Shown here: positions 36,902 through 51,348 of the stretch, piece by piece
Layout of the letters: every line of letters begins with the position of its first letter
Numbering within the stretch: position 1 is the stretch's first letter
From: Larus michahellis
Lineage: Eukaryota; Chordata; Aves; Charadriiformes; Laridae
Direction of reading: 5' to 3'
NCBI RefSeq assembly: GCF_964199755.1
Contig: NC_133903.1
Location: 7,085,001-7,149,000 of the forward strand
DNA length: 64,000 bases
Notes under the pieces: model-generated
Databases searched by the model: none
Told to the model about the DNA's origin: nothing
The model's input: only the letters and a program-made list of their open reading frames with translations
Translations under genes and position numbers: made by a program

Positions 36902-39900
36902 CTTCTGTCAAAACACAGCCAAGAAGGCTCGGGAAAGGCAGGCAGGGGAGCGCAGCACAGCGCAGCCACCCTCCTCATCCTCAGCACGAGAGGATGCCTT
37001 GGGGCACGGGGTTGGGGCTGCCCACAGTAGGCTGGTGCCAGCCCCCCCCCCGCACCGTGAGTGCTGCCGTGGCTCAGCGCTTGCTGCTGCTTGGGCACGG
37101 TCAGAGAAGCAGCACCTTTTTCTTTCTCACCCTGAAACCGGGGAAAAAGGCTTAAGACGTGACCTCTGGACTCGCTGCTGGGGCCAGGCGCCTGGCGGCG
37201 AGGAGGGGAAGCACCAAGCACCGTGGGCACTTGGCCTGTGCCCAAGGCTTCCCCAGGCCCGTGTTCGGATGAGCCGGTGGGTGGCCCTGCAGGAGGGTCC
37301 CCAGCTTCAGCCTTGACCCTACCGGACAAGGACCTTGCTGGCAGCTCAGGCAATTAAGGACAACAGGCACTCAGGTGCGATTTTTTAAGCAAACTTCAGA
37401 CATTTTCTTTGAAAAAAAGGGAGTTCTGAAATGTGCAGCTCTGATTTTCCCCTTCCCCTTGGCAGGCAGCGGCTGCCCTCATGTCTCCGTGGCTGCCCCA
37501 AGAAGGGCTGTGCGGGATGTAGGATGTGAACCCCAACCAGCGTGGCCGGTGCCCGGAGCCTCTCTGATCCCCTGTCTGCATCGTCTGCCACATGTCTTCC
37601 CCCTTCGTTAGCACATCTTCATCTGCAGCTCTGATAACACAACCTCTTGTGTTATCACAAAGCCAAGCTTTCCGAGAGTTTGGTGATCCTGTTGAAAGGT
37701 CTCCCGCTGCAGTTGCTGGCCGGGACAGGGCTTGCCTTCCCAGGCAGGAGCGATGCTGCTGCGATGGGCATCGATGTGTTTGCACAGAGGAGCTGACACC
37801 AGACAGGCAGCAAGGAGAGGAGCCAGTGCAGCCAGTACACCGGCCATGCTTGCTGGTCCTCCACCCTGCATGGCAGGGAACGATGTTGGGGGGTTTATCC
37901 TCCCCCGTGGGGAGAGCGGGGACAGGCACTGCCACACCCCAACACCTCAGCTTGCTCCCAAGGCATGGTCCCTGCCCTGGGTGGCTGCGTAAGCCCTGGC
38001 ACCGGGGCTCTGCACCCTTGGGTGGCACCTGCAGCTGCAGGCGGGGCTGGCAGCAGCAGCCCCACGGGCACTCCTGGGGCACAGCCGGTCCCCAGGGCCA
38101 CTCACAGTGTGCAGGAGCCACCAGGCTGCTCTGGCAGAGGCAGATGAAAGTGTTTGGGGCTGTCACCGGCGTTATGGATGGGCTGCGAGCACTGGCGGGG
38201 AGCGGCGCGCAGACACTGCGGATGTGGAGGAAGCCTCCATGTTTCCGACCCCTGATTGATGAGATGCAAGTGCCGGCTGCTTCACTTACTATATCACCGG
38301 TCCCTCAGCCTCCGACTGGGATGAGGGTCCTTTGAAGCCCAGAGACGATTGTCTCTGTTGAAAGACAAGAAGGGTCATTTTTCCCCCCAGGATCCCCCCT
38401 GACCTGGCTGACAGATTGGCAGCTCCCCAGGGGACTGGGGTCTCCATCAGCTTGGGGTCCACTGGGCCACCGCGCCCATGTGGAGGAAGATGCTCCGTGG
38501 AAGGGCTGGAGCGTGGCCAAAGGCACGTGCAGTGCCTTCCAAGGGCAAGAAGTGAGACAAATCCGAGCTGACCAGGAGCTCCCATGGCAGCGATGCCTGG
38601 TGCTGATGGGTGAGCAGCAAAAGGGGAAAATAAAGCAGCCAAGAGGCTTTAAGATGGCCAGTGCCAGTGCTGCCAGGCTCGCAGGAGGCACCAGGAGTCA
38701 CAAGCAGTGGCCTAGCCTGCAGGATGCTCAGCAATAGCGATGCTCCCTACAGGCAAAGACCCACCACCAGATTTGCAGTTTGCCTCAAGGCCACCTTTTG
38801 TTGGTGACAGGCCAGCCCGGCTGTCTGCGAGGGTCCCCGTGCTGCTGGAGGCCACCTGCCTATGTGCTCCCCAGGGCTGGGGGTGGCCGCAGGCTGCCTC
38901 CTGCCCTACCAGCTTGGCTGGGCCAGTGGTGACATGAGCTCTCCCTCCAAACTGCCTGGGTGCTGCTGCTACAGCGTCCGAGGGGGTGAGCAAGGACCTC
39001 CAGGTGGGATGGGGACACGTGGGGAAGCACCCCTCTGGAGATGCGTCCTGGTCCTGCAGAGCCTGGCCCCTGCATCCCCACCTCGCTGGTGCAGGGCAGG
39101 CAGCTGGGGCTCCCCGACCGGCGATGGTGGCGTGCAGCTTCCCAGCCGGGCTGCGGATGTCCCCTGCCACTCCAGGGGCTGCGGGGTCGGAGGCTGGAGC
39201 CTGCCTTGGCAGATCTTGCGATAGAGCATCAGTTGGAAATGTCTGGTGAAGGTCTCCATGGGCTGTGTGCCTGCACAGCGGCAAGAGCCCAATGCCAGAC
39301 ACGGTTGCACACATACGTGTGGTTTGAATTGTTTTTTTTGGGGGGAGGGCTCCTCCAGCCAGGCGCATTGCCCTCTCCTCTCCGAACACAGGGCTGTACC
39401 TGCCAGCCTTCCTCAGGGTGGCTCAGCCCTGAAGGGAGGAGGCGCTGGGACAGAGCAGGGTCCCGGGACAGCCATCCCCGAAACTCCCTGTGCCCCAATC
39501 CGGGGCTCACCCAGAGCGGAGGGTTCGCCAGCCCCACCACGGGCTGAAATCCTGGTCCCAGAGCAGGTGAGGTTCATGCCTGATCCGGGACAACCAAGTG
39601 ACAAACCCCATCAAGGGCCAAACAGAGCAACATCAGCGTGGCACCGCATGAGCTCAGTGCTCCCCTTGTCTGCCCTCTCCCCCACCCCAAAACCAGCGGG
39701 TCCGAGCAGGATGGGACCCCGGATAACCAGCCGGCCACCCCAGCACCGTGACCCAGCCTCTCCTCCAGAGACCTCCCCTCTGCGGCCGCAGCAGGCAGGC
39801 AGGAGCCGCAGCATGGGTGCTCTGGGATTTCCCAAAGTTTGTTATTACAAAGAGAGAAAGAAAAGGGCTCAAGGGATCAGCAGGGATGAAAAATGCTTTA

Positions 39901-42362
39901 GAAACACGGGGGATCATTTAACAGGTCACCTCCACAGTGGAGTTTGCCAAGCTGATAAAGGCAAGCAAACTTATTAAGGCGCGCACAGCTTGATTCGAAA
40001 CGGCTGCTCCCAAACAGCCAATTACTCCAGGCCGTTCAAATCCAATTAGGAAGGCTGTTTCCCTGATTACACTGGTGTGTTTTACAAATACAGCACAACT
40101 CCTTGGGTTCAAAGAGCAATCCATAAAAGGGAGCACAGTAAGAGGCGAGCCAGCGCCTGCAGCCAGGAGAGGCAAACCCCAACCCCATCCCTGGGGATGC
40201 AGGTGTCCCTGTCTCCAGGGATGTGGGTACCATATGGGATGGGATGCCCAAGCCCCAGACATGGTGATGCTCGCTGGAAGAGCAGCACTGTGACTGTCCC
40301 TAAAGCAGCACAGCCCCCAAGTTGAGGAGAAGCGATCTCTGAGGTGTGGTCCTCATCAGGACCTGGGCCCTGGGATCATCCAGATGCAGGGTGCCACCAG
40401 GGTCTCTGTCGGTGCCACCCCTCTGTAGTGCCCTCCAGGGTCTCAGCAAAGGCCACCCCTCGTCACCCAGCTCAGCTGACCGGTGATGTTCGCAAGCCTT
40501 TCCCCAGAGACCTGGAAAGTTTTGAGGTTTACCCACTGGGTATCGAAAAAAACCCAGACATCCTCAGCGTAACATTGCAGGGGGGTTTGCCCTGACCCTG
40601 CCGGTGGGGAGAGGCAGGTTTTAGAGAGAGAAACCCAGATGGGACTGTCAAGGCTTTGCCCAGGCTCACCAGGGCCAGCAGAGCTGGGGTGGATACGAGC
40701 ACAAAGGAGGAGGAAAGAATCGTGTCTCCCCTAATTGGGATCACGGGCGCTGCCAGGCAGCAAACAGCCCATTCCCTCTGGACCTGGGGAGTTCCCATCA
40801 CCTGGGGCAAAGGCGACACCAGCAAACTCATCACCTCACTCACGCAGAGGATGAAAAATTAACCCGCAAACTCCATCCTCAGTCCCAGAGGCTGAGCCGG
40901 GCTTGGGGGGGGCGGGGGGGCGGCAGGGGGGAGGAAGGGCCATGGCCAGGGCCGAGCAGCAGCTCCAGCGCCTTTGTGGCCATCCAAATCCTCACCACAA
41001 CCGCTCCAACGGGTTTGCTTCAAAATCTGGCGTGCGGCCACCTCTGGGGTGTAGCACAGCCCCTGTTATTAAAATGTGTGACAGCAGCTCAAGATGGAAA
41101 GTGAAGTTGTACATTCTCCATCTGAAACTCCGGGAGGAATTTCAAGCAGGGGAATGCAATTTCCAGCCTGGAGGAGAGCCAGCAGCACCAGGGCGAGATT
41201 TTTCTTAATATGGTTTTGCAAAACTCGAACACAGAAAAATTGCCTGTAGCTATAGCAATACCAGCGAGCTGGAGACAGCCCCGAGCGGGGAGGAGGTGAG
41301 GCGTTTGCACAACAGAAACACCCACCGACTCCAACAAGCCTGCTGTCCCCCCGCCACTGCCAGCACGATCGTACACCTTACCTCCCCGCTCCAGCCCGGT
41401 CTCCACTGGGATTTGGGGGCTGAGCCAGGTGGAAGCTGTGTGGACCAGGGCAAAGCCGCTCTCCTGCCCGTCTCGGGAAGGGAGCACCATCCCGGGAGTG
41501 AGGGTTTCGGCAGGGGAATCAACACCCCCGGCATCGGGCGCTGGCAGCCCACTGCAAAACTCCCCACGGGACAGCAGGACACAGCTGCACGGCACAATAC
41601 ACCTTCCTGCAGCGGTGCAGGCGACCAAACCGCGACGCTACATGTCACAGACGGCAAAAGCTGCTGCTGGCAGCGTGGAAGGGAGGACGCGGCTTTTCCC
41701 AGACCCTCAGCGCTTGCAGGTCTCCACTCCCTCCGTCAGCCTGGGAGGAATGCGGGTTCAACAGCTCCTAACAGCATTTCGGGGCAGCGGTGGGGTCCCG
41801 GTAGGATGGCAACCTCCCCGGCCATGGGACCCCCGGCCGCCCCGCTGCCCTCCGCCGCCTGGCCAGCCCGGAGAGCGCTGCCTGCACACCGCAGCGCAGA
41901 CACGGCTGGCTCCCGGCCAGCTGGAGTTACAAAAGGAGCCCCCCCCCCACTATTCCTGCTTTTGATTTAAATAATCCCAATAAGGGGATAAAGCAGCCAA
42001 AACCCACTGATTTTCTGAACGCTTCAATTTAAAAAATAATGTACACAAAATGTGCGATTTTTATGAGAGTAGGCAGAGCTGCAGAGTATCAGACAGCCCT
42101 TCGCTAACCAAACCTCTGTCCCCGGGGCACCAGCTATTAACTCTGCCATCCAGAGCCCTCAGACATCCTCCCCACAGCACCCCAGCTCTGCCTTGGCCCC
42201 GCTTTCTCTCTCATTTCCCATGCAAGCGCAAACCCGGGGCTGGCTGCAATTATTCCTTTATTGGTGCCCTCCTGGGTGAAGACGCGAGACTGACAACAGT
42301 TTCACATCATCCTGGGAGTGAAAAATTAGAGGGATGAGGAGGAAGCACAAAAGCGAAGGTGC

Positions 42363-42384
42363 TTTTTGTTTGTTTGTTTGTTCG
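42363..42384 (+). repeat. (TTTG)n microsatellite
   Basis: About four to five TTTG units, the last one altered to TTCG. Confidence 0.85.
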
Positions 42385-43719
42385 TTCAATTTGCTGTTAC
42401 TCAGCATCTGGTCACACAGGTGTGTGGAAGCAGAGGGATTTCGTTACCCTGGTTATATGTATGGGGCAAGAAGGCCATTTCCAGCTGAGGAAGTCCCCTC
42501 TTGAAGAAGCCAGGCGATGCCACATCCCTGTTTCTTGGGCAGGGAGGGAGCAAGGTCTCAGGTCCCACCACCAGCTCCTCGGTATCAGCCTCTCCGACAC
42601 CCCTTGCGTCCCCTGCAGTTATTTCTGCATCTGCTACATCAATCTGCGCAACGAGCGGTTGACTGACTGACCAGCCAGGGGTACTTGACAACTGTTTACC
42701 TGCTCTTTACAAGCTCAGTAACTCAGTGGAACAATAATTATATGCTCACTGCTGATCTCATTTAGAGTTAATTACATGCCAAATAGACATATCTCTAATG
42801 TGCTTGGAAGCATCCCAATAAAGGCTCTGAGCAGCCCATCAATACGTACGTGAACACGAGTATTCGTTCTGCTGGTTGTTTCACCACCCGGTGCTTATTT
42901 GCAGGTCTAAATCGATGGCATCACCTCATTTAGGTCAGTGGAGGGGGAGATGCGGCGTTAGTTCGGCTCTGAGGGAGGAGGAGGCAGCAAACACAGGGGA
43001 ACCTCTCCTGGCCACAGCAGGTGAGACCCGACCCACGGCAGAGACAGGGTCAGCCCCAAACCCACCAGATCTGGTGGCAACATGGCTAGGACGAGGCCAG
43101 TTTGGCAGATAAAATAGCATGTCACACTGAAGTTCCTCCTTTCTTTTTAAAAATCCATCTACAATAGCCTAGTATTAAGGATGCTGCATGGTTTAATCCC
43201 ACTGTTTTTAGCCTAAAAGTCGAACTGACTCCATTTGGGTCATTCTCCCATTGCATTTCCCCCCTGCTGCTGGGCTGGGGGCTGCCAGCTGCGCCAAAGG
43301 CACTGGGGAGCCTGGAAGTTGCACCGGGATGCTGCAAAATGATGGTGGCAAGGGAGGGATGCCATCCCCGAGCCCTCTCTCTCCAGCACTGCGGCGCTAA
43401 ACCCACCGGAGAGAGCCGGGAGGGCTGGAGCCCGGCCGAGCTCTCCCATGCTCCGTGCTGTAAAAGACAGGCGCAGCTTGTCACCTTGGAGGGCAGAGCT
43501 GGAGAATTAGATCCTAAATGCTCACAAGTATCAGCCGGGACGCGCGCAGAGCTGTTCCCAATCAAGCAGCGGGCCAGCACAGCTGGGGCGCATCCTCCCC
43601 ACTCGCTCGCAGCGCGCTGTCTTCCCCCGAGTCCCAGCTGGCGAGCTCAACGCCATCGTGCCCAATCTCTGCGGGAGCCGGCTTTTTTCAAGCAAATCGG
43701 TTTACAAGTTTCCTCTCTT

Positions 43720-43766
43720 TTTTTTTTTCTCCCCTTCCCCCTGAAAAAAAAAAAAAAAAAAAAAAA
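43720..43766. repeat. Poly(T) followed by poly(A)
   Basis: About ten T near 43,720-43,729, a 14-nt pyrimidine-rich spacer, then twenty-three A (43,744-43,766). The two runs can pair as a hairpin. A second A-rich run lies at 43,811-43,828. Confidence 0.85.
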
Positions 43767-44629
43767 CAAAACCATTTGGGGATGGGGGGGTGTTTTGCTT
43801 GTTTGCCTTTAAAAAAAAAAATAAAATAATGTCACCAGGCGCAGATGGCCACATTTACGAGTCTATGGAGCTCTGGCATGCCCACTGCTAATTCCTCGCA
43901 CAGGTGGGGGGTAGCTTTCATTTGGCTCTGGTTCAGCCAAATATTCAGTGGCCAAAGGGAGAGGAAGGTGTGGGATGGAGAATTGGAACATCTGGAGCAG
44001 AGCCGAACAATAACGAAAGGCAAAGCGAAGTTTTAAGGAAAATGTCTCAAATGGATGGAGGGGAAAAGCGGAGTTCAAAAGGCTCCCTGCTGCCAGCAAG
44101 GAGGGAGGCAGGCTCCCAAGTGTCCTCCTGTCAGGCATTTGTTTGGGTTTTGGAAATACGAAAAAAAAAAGTGTGGTGTTGAAGGAGTAGGCAAAACCAC
44201 TGGATTAAACCCTGGCCAGCTGCGCCCCCAGCAAAACCTGCTCCTCCGCTGCGGGCAACACAGATTCCAGAGCTTCATGCGATAAAACCTGAATTTCAGG
44301 AGTTTTACAGTAGCCGCAGAGGGATCAAAATGTGACTTTGGGTCAGAATCCTGACTTTTAGCCCCCACAAGATGGGGATGGCCCCACTCCTTGGGCCAGC
44401 CCGGAGCTCTCCCCGCATCTCGCAGTTGATGCTGGCTGTCCCCAGGCACGGGGCCGTGGCTGCAGGTGTCCCCGGCATCCCACAGGCTCCGTTTCCCAAG
44501 CAGCCCCTCCAACGGTATTTAAGTCATATATAGGGATAATGCATTTTCTTTGTCTGTTTTCATCGTCTATTCCAGTCTTAATTCTGCAAAACCGCTACGA
44601 CAGCAAAATATTGCACCATTAAGAACAGC

Positions 44630-44660
44630 TAATGAACAGATAATGAATCGGGTAATGAAC
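44630..44660 (+). promoter_or_regulatory. Three phased TAATGAA motifs
   Basis: TAATGAAC (44,630), TAATGAAT (44,641) and TAATGAAC (44,653) begin 11 and 12 bp apart, about one helical turn, inside an AT-rich island. TAATGA is a plausible homeodomain or POU-type half site. No other support. Confidence 0.25.
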
Positions 44661-47600
44661 ATAACGAGCTAATACTCTCATTCCCCCAAATAGTGGCATG
44701 CACTCATGAATTACAGCTGCTGAAATCAAAGTACGAGCAGTCGGCAGGTCACTCCGGAGCCATGCATGCTGAGCACACCATGACCCTGCTTTCCGGGTGA
44801 AAAACACCCGCTTTCCGGCAAGACCTTGGGTCTCACGCGGGAGCGAGGAGAGGCGAGTGGAACGGAGCTGCAAGGAGCATCCCTGCCTGCCGGGAGCTCC
44901 CACCGGCACGAGGGCAGGGTCCATCCCTGGCTGCCATGCCTTGCCCAGCAGGCGAGGGCTGATCCTGCTCATCTCTCATCATCTGCCATGCACATGCTGA
45001 AGCAATCAGCAGGGAAAGGCTGGAAAGCCTCCAAAAATGGGAGAGGGCGCAGGGTACGCTTGCCTTCCCGCAGCCCCGGGGCTGCAATACCTCCCGCACC
45101 AATAAACTGCAGGTGCTGGGGGATTGCGAGCACTTGCCCACGCACTTCAATAGCATTCGGATCCTGCCTCCCCAGCCCCTTCCCGGCTCACGCACGGCAG
45201 GAAAAATTATTGTGGAAAAAAGCCCCATTTAGAAACAAAAGCCTCTGGGTGGTGAGGATCCCCTTTCCCGGGGACAGTAGGCATCTGGTTCCTATAGCGC
45301 AGGCACCCACATGTGCTGCTTGACCCCCAGCCCCCATTCCTTCCCCGAAAAGGCAGGTCAGCGCTCGCTGGCTCTGCGGGAAGGAGCTGGGGCTTTGTCT
45401 GGAGCCAGGCCGACGACAGGAGCTTTCAGGCAAATCACCCGGGCTCTGCCGTGTCTGGGAGAGATGGAGCCGGGACCGAAGCTGCCGGTAACCTGAGGCT
45501 GGTCAGCCTGAGAGCTCCACTCCAACGGGAGAGCCACACCAGGGGCCCTTGGACCGGCATCACTCCACGTGGGCTCATGGTACCCACCAGCATCCCATGC
45601 CTCTCAAAGGTTCATCCACATATTTGAGTGCTTGTGCTCTAGGACTCTCCTGTCACTCCCCACACCACGGTCCCAAGCACATCTATGAGGGTCAGCTGCA
45701 AAGTGGCAAAAGCCCCCATCCCCAGCTCATCCATCCAGGACCCTCTGCCTGTTCCTCCACCTCTCGCCAAACACATCCCAACAGCCCCTGTCCCCGTGTG
45801 AACTTCATGGATGAAGCCCCAGAGCCCCAAGGATAAGGGTAGAGCCAACAGCCCTCACTGGAGGGAGCATGGGAGCATCCCCACCAGCTCACTGGGCCAC
45901 AGCCACCCCCACCCCGGGTCTCCCCCATCACCTGACACAACTTCCGAGCACAGATAAAAACAACAAGAAAGCCTATAAATCTATAATGCTGGGAACAGGT
46001 TTTAGGATCACACCTTGGAGGTGAAACTCAGACAGATGCCCGTCCATACCACGCATCCCTCCTGTGTCGGGGCTCGAGTCGCCGCTGCAGTAGCAGGAGG
46101 GGACCAGAGCAGCCTGGGATGGGGGACCAGAGCATTCTCCAGGCACCTCCTCATACTGGGGTTCTCGTGCAGCCAGGCTTTTGCATCCCAGGCTGCCAGG
46201 ATGATGCCAAAGAGCAGGACAGATGACAAGTCAAGGGCAGCTGCGGGAGCTCAGGCACAGTGGCTGGCTGCCGTAGCCCCCCCCAACAGGGACACGTCTG
46301 GGATGAGCCTGCTGGCTCGACCCTGGCTGTGCCTTCCAGGGCATCCCTGCATCCCTCTCCCTCGCGCCATCCCCACCTTGAGCTCCCACGGCTGTCAGAG
46401 CTCCTTGGAGCATCCTCTGCCTCCCCGAAACAGCCAGGGCTGCCCCATGGGGTGCCAGGGGACACTTTGGTGCTGGGACCCCCGATGGTGCACACCCACC
46501 CCATGCAGCACCAGGCACAGGGCCAGGAATTGGCGCTGGCCCCCCCAGCCCCTCTCCCACCGTCCCCTGCAGCAGGACCAGCCCGCGGGACCTGCCATCC
46601 CGGGGCTCATATGAATGCCCTGTGGTCATTTTTAACCTCAGATCTCTGGCATTATTAATAACATACATGTGGGTCTCGCTTCCCCTATGGGATAACATCT
46701 GGGGGATATTCATCATGGCCACCGCGGGCTGCAGCCCCCCGCTCTCCCCGCGGAGCGGGATGGGTCACATCTGAGCACCGAGCCGCTTGATGTGGAGTCA
46801 TTAGCATGCACAGACTTCCAGCCCAATTACTTGACAGATGAAATCAAGATCCATTGGCCTTATTGTTTGCATCTGGAGCACTGCATCCGCACACACACAC
46901 TCCTCCTGCCTCCTCCTCCCCAGCCCAGCCCTGGCTGCACCAGCGTCGGCTTCATCTGGATGTCGTTTACCATGGCTTGGTGTATGGGAACGTAGCAAAC
47001 ACAGCATAATAAAATTAGTCCTACAAAATGGCAATTATCCACAGCACCTTCAGAGGGGAAAAGGCGCACCATTTCCCAACCCTGCTTTCTCTGCCTGTTT
47101 GTGGGGAAGAGGAGCCCGCTGTTTTTTCCTCCCGTGAGCGGCTCTCGCAGGAGAAGGTTTCCTCTCCCAGAGAGCACGAAGCAAAGCCCAGGTGGATCAC
47201 ACCGCAACCTGTTCGCAGTTCCAGTTTTGCAGCCAAGCTGCTGCCGTTCTACCCACCGATTTTACACAAAGGAACAATTATGCTTCATTTCTACCCATTA
47301 ACACGTTCGACAGCGCCGAGCTTGCTTAAGGAGGAAAGAAAAAAAAAAAAAAGTTGCATCAGAAATACTTGAGGCGCTGAAGTCAGCACACAGGTGTCGG
47401 GGCTGAGACAGTGCCCGGCAGCGTGCCAGCGCCAGCCCAAGCACAAAGCACCTAATCCTGGCGATTACAGCCCATAAAGGGGTGCGTGGGGATGGGGCTT
47501 ACACCCCAACACACCCCAGGTAGCACTGTCCGGGTTGGGCTTTGCCTCGAAGCCTCTCCCCGGAGCTGTTAATTAGGGGAGAGGAGCTTAATTCTTGCCA

Positions 47601-50600
47601 CATGTCTCCCACAGCGCTTTGCTCCTCTTGAGGAGCTGGTGCTTCACCGGGGTCTCTGCTCCGCTGCAGGATGGGAATGCGGGATGTCTCCAGAGGAAGC
47701 CTCGAGTCTTCCTGGGCCGTTACTGGGGAAGCAGAGAGGATCGGCCGTGGGCAGAGATGGCCCTGGCTGCTGCAGGGACATCATCCCCACTTGGCATCGT
47801 CCCCAGGGCAGAGGTGCTGGTGCCCCCGTGGTGGCTCACCCGGCGTGCAGGAAGATGCCCATCCAGCCCCATGGCCAGCACAGAGCCGTAGAGGAGACCA
47901 GGGGCTGCCTAAGAGGCAGGCACCAAGCACCAGAAAGTATTTGGGTTTCTTTTTTCCCCTGTAACCCATCTGTCCTTAATTTCTTTGGGGGTTTCCACTC
48001 CAAATTCTTCGGATTCTATGGCAAATGCTTTGCAGTCGTCGGCTCAGCTCGCCTCAGCGGCTGCCCAGCTCAAGGCTGCCTGGAACCAGAGCAGAGGGAA
48101 GGGAAAATGCCAACCTGGCAAATTCACCAACAAATAACCCACGTCCAACCAGCATCAGCAACACGGAGGCAGTGGGAGCCTTTACTGGGGGCTGTGCCAG
48201 TCTGTCCCTCTGTGCAGCAGGGGAGAACGATAGATTTTGTGGCCAGGGACACCAGATGGTGCACCAGCCCCGGTCCCAGCCCGTGTCCCTCCGTCGCTAT
48301 GTGCTGTGCTCCAGTCCCGAGCTCCGGCACATTTTTGCCAACACCTGGACCAAGCGGTGCCAGTCCTGCCCGGGTATCCCTTCCCTTCCTGCAGGCCGCA
48401 GCCCCAGGAGGCACAAGCCCGCCTTGCCAGAGCTCTGGTGGGAGGTGTTTCCATCTACTCCTATCATTTGTAGCAACAAATTACTTGTTTTGCCCTAATT
48501 TTGCAATTATGAGACGGTAGCTCTGGGCTACAAGCAAATGCAAATGTCTCAGGCTGGGGGGAAAAGCCATGTCATGCACCCATCCCCACATGGATCAGCA
48601 GCGCGGGATGACGTACACCGCAGTCGCCGCTAATTAGCTGCTAATTTTACAGACTTCTTTATGGTTTGCAGTCATTTAACCTTTCCCATGGGCTGGAGCC
48701 CTGCAGCCAGAGCTCTCTCCCAGTGGGCACCAGGATGGCTCTGCGGCGGCTCCCTGGGGAGAGCGGGGCGGCAGTGCCGGCGGCGGAGCAGGACAACTGG
48801 CGCCAGACACAGCCCCGTCCCCGGGATGCTGGGGACAGCCTGGGAAGCATCAGGAGGCACTCACGACCTGGCTGAGGCTGAGCTCAGGGTGCTCACAGCT
48901 CCCTTTGGGTGCTCCCACCTCCTCAGGATGCCGGGATCCGAAATATCTTCCCCCTGCTGCCATGTGAAGCAGAAATTCAGACCCTGCATGATACTGGGGA
49001 AAAATAATCCTGCTCCAACAGGAGAGCAAGCCCACATATAAGTTCAATTTAGGCCCGGTTTTGGAGATTCAAGCAGTGCCTTGGCTTGACACGGGCTGTC
49101 TGCGAGAGCATGTTTCCTCCCCAGAGCCTACATCCAAGCCATGGGTTTGATAAGTATCAGGATACCGCGCTGGCCTCAAATGGAGAAATTAAACAAATAC
49201 CTTGCATATTTTGGTGATTCACGCACGTGAGCAGCCGTAATTGAAGACACGATCTGTCTCGCCCTTCAGCATGTATTGGCAAATTACAGCCCTGTGTTAT
49301 TTCCCTGAGTTTAACCTGCATCGAGGCAGAGGGGTTCGTCTCGCCTTTGCCCCTCGCAGGGAGCCCAGCTCCCGACGACTCCCTCAGAAACAAGAAACGC
49401 TCCCAGTTTATCTTTGCCCATTGTGCAAACCCTCGTTCCGAGAAAGCCCAGCACACGTGTGGCTGCCCCGGCCCCAGCTGGGTGTCTCGGCACATCTGGT
49501 GTCGCCTGGTGCTCGGCACAGCCGGGATGGGCTGCCACGGGGAGCCTGGGTATGCTGGAATATGTGGCCACGGGGGGTTTTTCTTTTCCCCCCACAAACA
49601 CCGTACCTCCAGGGTAACTTGGAACAAGGCAAACAGCAAAAAAAAAAAACCCAACTCAGCAAACCGCAGCCCCAGCCTGTCCACACAGCACAGGAGCCCC
49701 AGCAGCATCCCAGCTTTGCGAGGAACCTCCTTCACACCAGGGAGCCCAAGGGCTTGGGGACACATCTTGTGGGGAGGCTGGGTGGCACTGACCGCCATGG
49801 TCCAGAGGGAAATCCCCTCGCAAAAGAGCCCAAGGGACACAGCAGCCGCCTTCCCGTGGAAAACCCATCTGAGAGCTGCAGCCCCTCCTTCTAATGCCTC
49901 TGGCTCCCCTGGGAGCCCGTCACCATCTACATGGGTCCCACCGGGGACAGACGCCAGCTCTGGTAATACAGTTTCCCAGCAAAGACCTGCTTGGGCTCAC
50001 AGCTCTCCAGAAGACTCATGTACCCACAAAACAGGGTGTTCGTTAGGGGCTGCGGGTGTATTCAGGGCAGGGGGTGCAGGGTCCCTGCTGAGCAGCACCC
50101 CCATGATCCACCGCCCAGACTGGGGGCTCTGCGCTGCAGCTCCCACCCCACAGCCAACGTCTCAGCCTGGTGTTTATTAGCATTTATGCGACATCTATTG
50201 TTCAGTTTTTTAAATACACAATAAAGCGCACAAGATGAGGGTGCAGCCCAGGGTTGGCGTTCAAGTCAGGTCCCAGGGCTTTGCTGGGTTCAGCTGAACC
50301 CCTCACTGGGCTCTGGAGGGTTTTGGGGTCGCGTCCACTCACCAGATGGGGCTGTTGGGAGGAGGGTTTGCTCCCGTTGACTCCATCAATCTCTGCCTGC
50401 AGAGTTTTGGGGTTACGGCCTTGATGGAGAGCCCTAAGCAGTCTCTGCACCAAACTGCAGCTCAGTCCATCACAGGAGGGGTCAGGACTGGCTGCTCCCT
50501 CCTTTAAGCCCTGCTCTGGGCAACATCTGAGCCAGGTGGAGCAACTCAGCCCCATCAGTGTCCCCGGACCCAGCCCCATCAGCTGTGCAGGCAGGATCAG

Positions 50601-51348
50601 GCCCAGAGTGCCCCATTTCTCATCCCCCAGGTACCGGACGACCCGGGACGTTCAAAAACTCTTTGGGCACTCAACCCGCTTTCTCTTGGTGACTGTTTCC
50701 GTCTGAGTACCGCCGGAGCCAGAGCAGCACAGGCAGCTGGTCCCCACCAGTATCCCCTGAGTCCCACCAGAGTGTCCATGCCCGGTTGTTTCCATCCCTC
50801 TGCTGCGCGTGGGCTGGAGAGGAAAAGCGGACAATCCCCAGTATTGCATCTTAGGAGCCATCAGTTAAATGAGCTCTTTTAATTAAGTGCAATCTAAGTT
50901 ATGCGGCAATGTCAGGAGAGGTGATAGAAAACACTCCCCTTGGCCCAGCCAGCGGAGAAGGGTGTATTTCATGAGCTTCGTTAGCCCGTGACCCGTCATG
51001 GACCTCGCCCCACGTGCGTGCTCGTGCACGCTCGCACAGACGTGGCGCCCACGAACTCTGCTCGCTTCAAGCCCGACATCCCGGGAGAAGAGCAGGCCAC
51101 CCCATTTCTGTCCCATGGTCATGGACAGGAATGGTGAGCTCGTCCGGACAGACGGCAGGGACCCACGCCGTGTCCCCGTGCCTGGATGGATGGACACGGG
51201 ACACGGCAGCACCTCCCACCCGCCCTGAGCGTTTCCTGAGCATCACATCCTTGTCAGAGCCTCGACGCTTAGCCCGCCAGAGCCAGCAGCTTAAATTAAT
51301 CTGAGATTAATTAGTTTGATCTCTTACTTTGAATTTTATGCCCGTGAG

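Noticed and set aside
37396-38166. 256-codon minus-strand frame
   Set aside because: Cysteine/proline-rich chance frame, and nothing like a known protein.
47639-48520. 293-codon plus-strand frame
   Set aside because: Composition-driven, without recognisable motifs or exon-like boundaries.
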